The translations under genes and the position numbers were made by a program. Positions 7,123-9,770 of a stretch of DNA of 9,770 nt are shown here, piece after piece. The notes under the pieces were generated by a model, which had not been told where the DNA came from, ran no database searches, and saw only the letters and a program-made list of their open reading frames with translations. Position 1 is the stretch's first letter; each line of letters opens with the position of its first letter. The stretch is from Bacteroidales bacterium (GTDB taxonomy: Bacteria; Bacteroidota; Bacteroidia; Bacteroidales; Dysgonomonadaceae), in the NCBI GenBank assembly GCA_012841425.1, contig DUUR01000231.1, positions 1-9,770 of the forward strand, in the 5' to 3' direction.

Positions 7123-7810
7123 GTATGTTTTTCACTTCCTCCTGTTTAAGTCTAAGCTCTTCTTTATCACGCTCATCTGCAATTTTAAGGAGATTGCGTG
7201 TTTCCACTAAATTTGATATTAGAATAAAAACACACGCAGCAGTGGCCAGATATTTTATCGAACCAGGTATAAAAACCTCAAATATAATAATAGTTGCTAT
7301 TAATATTCGCACTTCGGTAGGGCCAAAAATTCCTGAATCAATAGAGTACTGACCTCCAATTTTGTATCGCAGTTGTGCTGTAATCATTTCCCATCCATAG
7401 AGTACCACAAAGAAAAACCCCGCATACTTCCAAATACCAGGTGCATAAATAGTAAACCCAGTACCAATAAGCAAAGTGCCAATCCAGTCAACGGTAACAT
7501 CAAGAGAGAAACCATACCATTTACGAGGCCTATTCCTATAATAAGCCAGCCTTCCGTCTAATGAATCACCATACCAATTTATAGCAAATCCAAGTAGAGA
7601 TAAAAGTAGCCAATACCTGTTAACGTATGCACCAAGAACAAAGCTTGTAGCCACCATAAGGTTGCCAAATAGCCCAATTGCCGTAAGACCGTCAGAGCTA
7701 ATCCATGCAGGCACTTTCTGCACCAAGTAAGCTATTGTTTTTTGTTCCCATCCACGTAATAGATTAGTTCTTTGCCTACCAGTTGATATAAGTCTGAGCG
7801 ACTTGGCCAT
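7106..7810 (-). CDS. CDP-alcohol phosphatidyltransferase family membrane protein
   Basis: About 234 residues with several membrane helices (around 42-62, 66-80, 109-126 and further ones to about 195) and a charged C-terminal tail rich in Glu and Lys. The active-site signature is DSLDGRLAY (82-90) then G100, D104 and D108, fitting D-x2-D-G-x2-A-R-x8/9-G-x3-D-x3-D except that the arginine after A89 is Tyr90. The four aspartates that bind metal and CDP are all present. The family joins a CDP-activated lipid (or alcohol) to an alcohol, as in phosphatidylglycerol-phosphate, phosphatidylserine or phosphatidylinositol-type synthesis; which reaction applies is not decided. Start choice: ATG at 7810 (MAKSLRLIST) has an ideal A-rich Bacteroidota context (AAATTAAAA just upstream). 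ATG at 7831 adds seven low-complexity residues and is possible. A TTG at 7882 is excluded because it lies inside the promoter box. It is divergent from umuD. Confidence 0.85.
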   Translation of the reverse strand: MAKSLRLISTGRQRTNLLRGWEQKTIAYLVQKVPAWISSDGLTAIGLFGNLMVATSFVLGAYVNRYWLLLSLLGFAINWYGDSLDGRLAYYRNRPRKWYGFSLDVTVDWIGTLLIGTGFTIYAPGIWKYAGFFFVVLYGWEMITAQLRYKIGGQYSIDSGIFGPTEVRILIATIIIFEVFIPGSIKYLATAACVFILISNLVETRNLLKIADERDKEELRLKQEEVKNIHKENA

Positions 7811-7855
7811 TTTTAATTTGTTGATATTCATATATCTGCTAGTTTTAATTTGTTG
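7811..7855 (-). repeat. 13-bp direct repeat in the leader of the phosphatidyltransferase gene
   Basis: TTTTAATTTGTTG occurs exactly at 7811-7823 and 7843-7855 (plus-strand reading), 32 bp apart. On the minus strand the first copy reads CAACAAATTAAAA and directly abuts the preferred ATG at 7810; the second lies 12 nt upstream of the alternative ATG at 7831. Confidence 0.7.
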
Positions 7856-7879
7856 GTAAGGAACCACGTTCACTCTATG

Positions 7880-7887
7880 CAAATGTA
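7880..7887 (-). promoter_or_regulatory. Bacteroidetes-type -7 promoter box for the phosphatidyltransferase gene
   Basis: The minus strand reads TACATTTG, matching TAnnTTTG. Transcription would start near 7874, giving a leader of roughly 43-64 nt to the two possible ATGs and excluding the further upstream TTG start. No clear -33 TTG is seen. Confidence 0.5.
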
Positions 7888-7902
7888 ACCAATAAAATCA
7901 GA

Positions 7903-7921
7903 TGTTGCGAATTTGTTACGA
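7903..7921. promoter_or_regulatory. Paired 8-bp direct repeats one helical turn apart, candidate operator
   Basis: TGTTGCGA (7903-7910) and TGTTACGA (7914-7921) match at 7 of 8 positions with start points 11 bp apart, so two protein subunits could bind on the same DNA face. The pair lies between the divergent promoter boxes of the phosphatidyltransferase and umuD genes. An SOS or other repressor site is possible; no regulator can be named. Confidence 0.3.
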
Positions 7922-7936
7922 AAAAAAAGTTTTTTT
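7921..7936. other. A8-G-T7 tract in the divergent promoter region
   Basis: Eight A residues, one G and seven T residues in a row form a near-perfect palindrome and are expected to give intrinsically stiff or bent DNA between the two divergent promoters. It may act as an upstream activating stretch or simply reflect AT-rich intergenic DNA. Confidence 0.4.
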
Positions 7937-7972
7937 GCATATTTTCTTCTCTTCTTCAAATCATTTTTTATG

Positions 7973-7980
7973 TAAGTTTG
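7973..7980 (+). promoter_or_regulatory. Bacteroidetes-type -7 box directly before umuD
   Basis: TAAGTTTG fits TAnnTTTG and ends only 4 nt before the umuD ATG at 7985. If functional, the transcript would begin at or next to the start codon, giving a leaderless or nearly leaderless mRNA. No TTG is found at the -33 spacing. Confidence 0.4.
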
Positions 7981-7984
7981 TAAG

Positions 7985-8422
7985 ATGAAGAAGATATTTA
8001 GTTCGTCTCAAATAGAAATATATACGCCTGAATTTTCACAGTTGGAAATTCCTTTAGCAGGCGATGTGGCCGCTGGCCCCTTCACCAATGTAGATGATTT
8101 TGTGAGCGAGCGTATCGATTTAAATAAGTTGCTCATCAAGCATCCCGAGGCAACCTTTTATGCTAAAGTAAAAGGAAGCTCAATGAATGAAGACTTCAGC
8201 GAAGGCGATCTGCTGGTGGTAGATAAAGCCGAAGAATGGTCTCATGGCCGAATAGCTCTCTGTTACTTAGATGGAGAGTTTACAGTGAAGCGTATCGAGA
8301 TAGAGAAAGGTGTATGTAGGCTAATGCCCTCCAACCCAAAATTCGAACCCATCACCATCACTTCCGAAAATACCCTAGTGGTTTGGGGTATTATACTCTA
8401 TTCGATAAGAAAGCATAATTGA
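7985..8422 (+). CDS. umuD: UmuD-like S24 family SOS mutagenesis protein
   Basis: A 145-residue LexA/UmuD-type S24 peptidase, close in length to E. coli UmuD (139). On RecA-ssDNA contact such proteins cut themselves to UmuD', which joins UmuC to make the error-prone polymerase Pol V. The self-cleavage site is visible as AAGPF with the bond at A30-G31 (E. coli uses Cys24-Gly25). The nucleophile is S66 in VKGSSM and the general base is K102 in GEFTVKRI. SEGDLLVVDKAEEWSHGRIA (72-91) and PITITSENTLVVWGIILY (122-139) also match the family closely. There is no N-terminal DNA-binding domain, so it is not LexA. The next gene is umuC, 92 nt downstream, the standard operon order. The start codon is the only ATG before residue 67, so it cannot be moved downstream without losing the core. 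Confidence 0.93.
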   Translation: MKKIFSSSQIEIYTPEFSQLEIPLAGDVAAGPFTNVDDFVSERIDLNKLLIKHPEATFYAKVKGSSMNEDFSEGDLLVVDKAEEWSHGRIALCYLDGEFTVKRIEIEKGVCRLMPSNPKFEPITITSENTLVVWGIILYSIRKHN

Positions 8423-8430
8423 TTTTATCA

Positions 8431-8530
8431 TAAAATGGTAGTTCTTACAGTAAAGTGATAACTCATAAAATAAATTGGTAGTTCTAATAGTAAAATAGCA
8501 GTTCTGACAATAAAATGGTAGCACTTGTAG
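8431..8530 (+). repeat. Five-unit degenerate 20-bp tandem repeat running into the umuC start
   Basis: Units lie exactly at 8431-8450, 8451-8470, 8471-8490, 8491-8510 and 8511-8530. Unit 1 is TAAAATGGTAGTTCTTACAG. Against it units 2-5 match at 13, 17, 16 and 16 of 20 positions, and TAAA plus T6, A10, C14 and A19 are the same in all five. Unit 5 contains the umuC ATG and its first codons. The codon at the ATG position reads ATG, GTG, TTG, ATA and ATG in turn. The repeat fills nearly the whole umuD-umuC gap; the 8 bases before it (8423-8430) show nothing. Confidence 0.9.
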
Positions 8531-9770
8531 ATTGCAATAATTTTTATGCATCCTGCGAGAGGGTTTTCAACCCCTCTTTAAACGGTCGCCCCGTTGTTGT
8601 ACTATCCAATAACGACGGCTGCGTTATAGCCCGTAGCAACGAAGCCAAAGCAGCAGGAATTGATATGGGTGTTCCTGCATTCAAGGCAGCAGAACTAATC
8701 AAAAGACACAATATAGCAGTCTACTCAGCCAACTTTGCCCTTTACGGAGATATGAGTCGCCGGGTAATGAGTATACTATCAAACTTTACACCCCACCAAG
8801 AAATTTACTCCATAGACGAGTGCTTCCTTCACCTCTCAGGTATTCAGGAAGATATGAGAGATTACGGACTTAAAATTAAGAACTGTGTTTTCCAATGGAC
8901 ATCAATACCTGTGGGTATAGGCATTGCTCCCACAAAAGCATTAGCCAAAATAGCCAATAGAATAGCCAAAAAATATCCAGAGCAAACCAATGGCTGTCAT
9001 GTTATAGATACAGAAGAAAAGCTCCTTAAAGCTTTAGCATGGCTCCCTATAGAAGACCTATGGGGTGTAGGTCGCAGCGGTGCAAGAAAGCTCCATGCCC
9101 AGGGTGTCAAAAAAGCAATAGATTTCGTTCAGATGCCAGAGTCTTGGGTGCGAAAGCACATGACCATTACAGGAGTAAATCTTCAACGCGAGCTCAAAGG
9201 TCTGCCCTCCATAGAGCTGATAGATGATAGTGAGAAATCTAAAAGTTTCTCTGTTACCCGTACATTCGAAAAAGATTACGACACCTTTGATGGAGTGAAA
9301 GAGAGAGTAATAACATTTGCATCTCTGGCAGCAGATAAACTGCGTAATCAAGACTCTCTTTGTCGCCGCATACAGGTTTTTATACAAACCAATTTTTTTA
9401 AAGATAGTGAAGAACCCATTGCCCGAAGTGTAGAAATAAGGTTGCCATATCCCACATCATCAACCCTCGAAATTGCAAAGTTTGTAGTAACAGGGCTCAA
9501 GCAAATACATGAACCTCACCGTCGTTATAAAAGGGCAGGAGTTACACTTTACGACTTCATCGATACCCAAAACCTGCAACCCTCTCTATTCCCCGAGATG
9601 AATGCCAATCCCCGTCACATTAAATTAATGGAGGCTATGGATAACATCAACAGGCGAACCAAAAGTGGTGTTAGAATAGCTTCAAGAGATGCCCAAACAT
9701 TTAAAATGCATCGCAACCACCTCTCAAAAGAATATACTACCAATATTAATGAGATTTTGGAGGTGGTGTG
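8515..9770 (+). CDS. umuC: UmuC-like Y-family DNA polymerase (Pol V catalytic subunit), 3' end cut by window
   Basis: 418 codons plus two bases are present and no stop is reached, so the gene continues past the window, probably by only a few codons since UmuC proteins are about 420 residues. It is a translesion polymerase that works with UmuD'. The palm begins [20 protein letters not shown] with the metal-binding D6, and continues with [19 protein letters not shown] (27-45). The second catalytic motif is [12 protein letters not shown] (98-109) with D101 and E102. [18 protein letters not shown] (131-148) and the helix-hairpin-helix part [17 protein letters not shown] (177-193) follow. The C-terminal little-finger domain carries QPSLF at 355-359, a good sliding-clamp binding motif (QxxLF), as in E. 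coli UmuC. The ATG is embedded in the fifth unit of a 20-bp repeat with no Shine-Dalgarno sequence; the A-rich TAAAATG context is typical of Bacteroidota. No frameshift or missing catalytic residue was found. Confidence 0.95.
   Translation, partial: MVALVDCNNFYASCERVFNPSLNGRPVVVLSNNDGCVIARSNEAKAAGIDMGVPAFKAAELIKRHNIAVYSANFALYGDMSRRVMSILSNFTPHQEIYSIDECFLHLSGIQEDMRDYGLKIKNCVFQWTSIPVGIGIAPTKALAKIANRIAKKYPEQTNGCHVIDTEEKLLKALAWLPIEDLWGVGRSGARKLHAQGVKKAIDFVQMPESWVRKHMTITGVNLQRELKGLPSIELIDDSEKSKSFSVTRTFEKDYDTFDGVKERVITFASLAADKLRNQDSLCRRIQVFIQTNFFKDSEEPIARSVEIRLPYPTSSTLEIAKFVVTGLKQIHEPHRRYKRAGVTLYDFIDTQNLQPSLFPEMNANPRHIKLMEAMDNINRRTKSGVRIASRDAQTFKMHRNHLSKEYTTNINEILEVV

Noticed and set aside
7832..7882. 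Extended N-terminus of the phosphatidyltransferase from a TTG at 7882
   Set aside because: The TTG lies inside the predicted -7 box TACATTTG, and the extra residues have no family character.
8431..8530. CRISPR-like array
   Set aside because: The 20-bp units abut directly with no spacers and are degenerate, no cas gene is near, and the last unit is coding.
9058..9387. 109-codon minus-strand frame and a short plus-strand frame at 9039-9227
   Set aside because: Both lie inside umuC, whose reading frame is open and carries every Y-family motif.

Overview
The window reads as a stretch of a low-GC Bacteroidota chromosome, most likely order Bacteroidales. The support is the family content (alginate-export-type outer-membrane barrel, NagX-like acyltransferase next to a BadF-type sugar kinase, YicC-Gmk pair), A-rich rather than Shine-Dalgarno-rich start contexts, and several TAnnTTTG boxes (the Bacteroidetes -7 promoter element) at plausible positions. 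The genus cannot be fixed from the sequence.

Layout. Bases 8-1027 (+) hold a Gfo/Idh/MocA oxidoreductase. It converges on a minus-strand outer-membrane barrel gene (1148-2434), and a 19-bp-arm hairpin between them probably terminates both. From right to left on the minus strand, with gaps of 6-40 nt, runs yicC (6114-6986), gmk (5516-6073), a BASS-type membrane transporter (4616-5509), a NagX/HGSNAT-like membrane acyltransferase (3416-4606) and a BadF/N-acetylglucosamine-kinase-type ATPase (2522-3388). One promoter-like box upstream of yicC could drive all five. The barrel gene downstream has its own box. A CDP-alcohol phosphatidyltransferase gene (7106-7810, minus) has a separate promoter box and is transcribed divergently from a umuD-umuC SOS mutagenesis pair (7985-8422 and 8515 to the window end, plus strand).

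Functionally the window has four parts: sugar or inositol-type redox chemistry (Gfo/Idh); RNA metabolism and GMP kinase housekeeping fused to a likely amino-sugar salvage module (NagX acetylation plus sugar kinase, perhaps fed by the transporter and the barrel); phospholipid head-group synthesis; and SOS translesion synthesis by a Pol V-like enzyme.

The most unusual structure is in the 92-nt gap between umuD and umuC. It consists almost entirely of a degenerate 20-bp tandem repeat (five units, 8431-8530). The fifth unit is the umuC start region itself, and the earlier units carry ATG, GTG, TTG and ATA at the position of the umuC ATG. This looks like a serially duplicated translation-initiation site made of tiny overlapping reading frames, and it could tune UmuC synthesis. 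Smaller repeats of the same flavour occur elsewhere: a 13-bp direct repeat beside the phosphatidyltransferase start and a three-copy 21-bp repeat inside the oxidoreductase gene. No tRNA, rRNA, CRISPR array, insertion sequence or integrase was seen.
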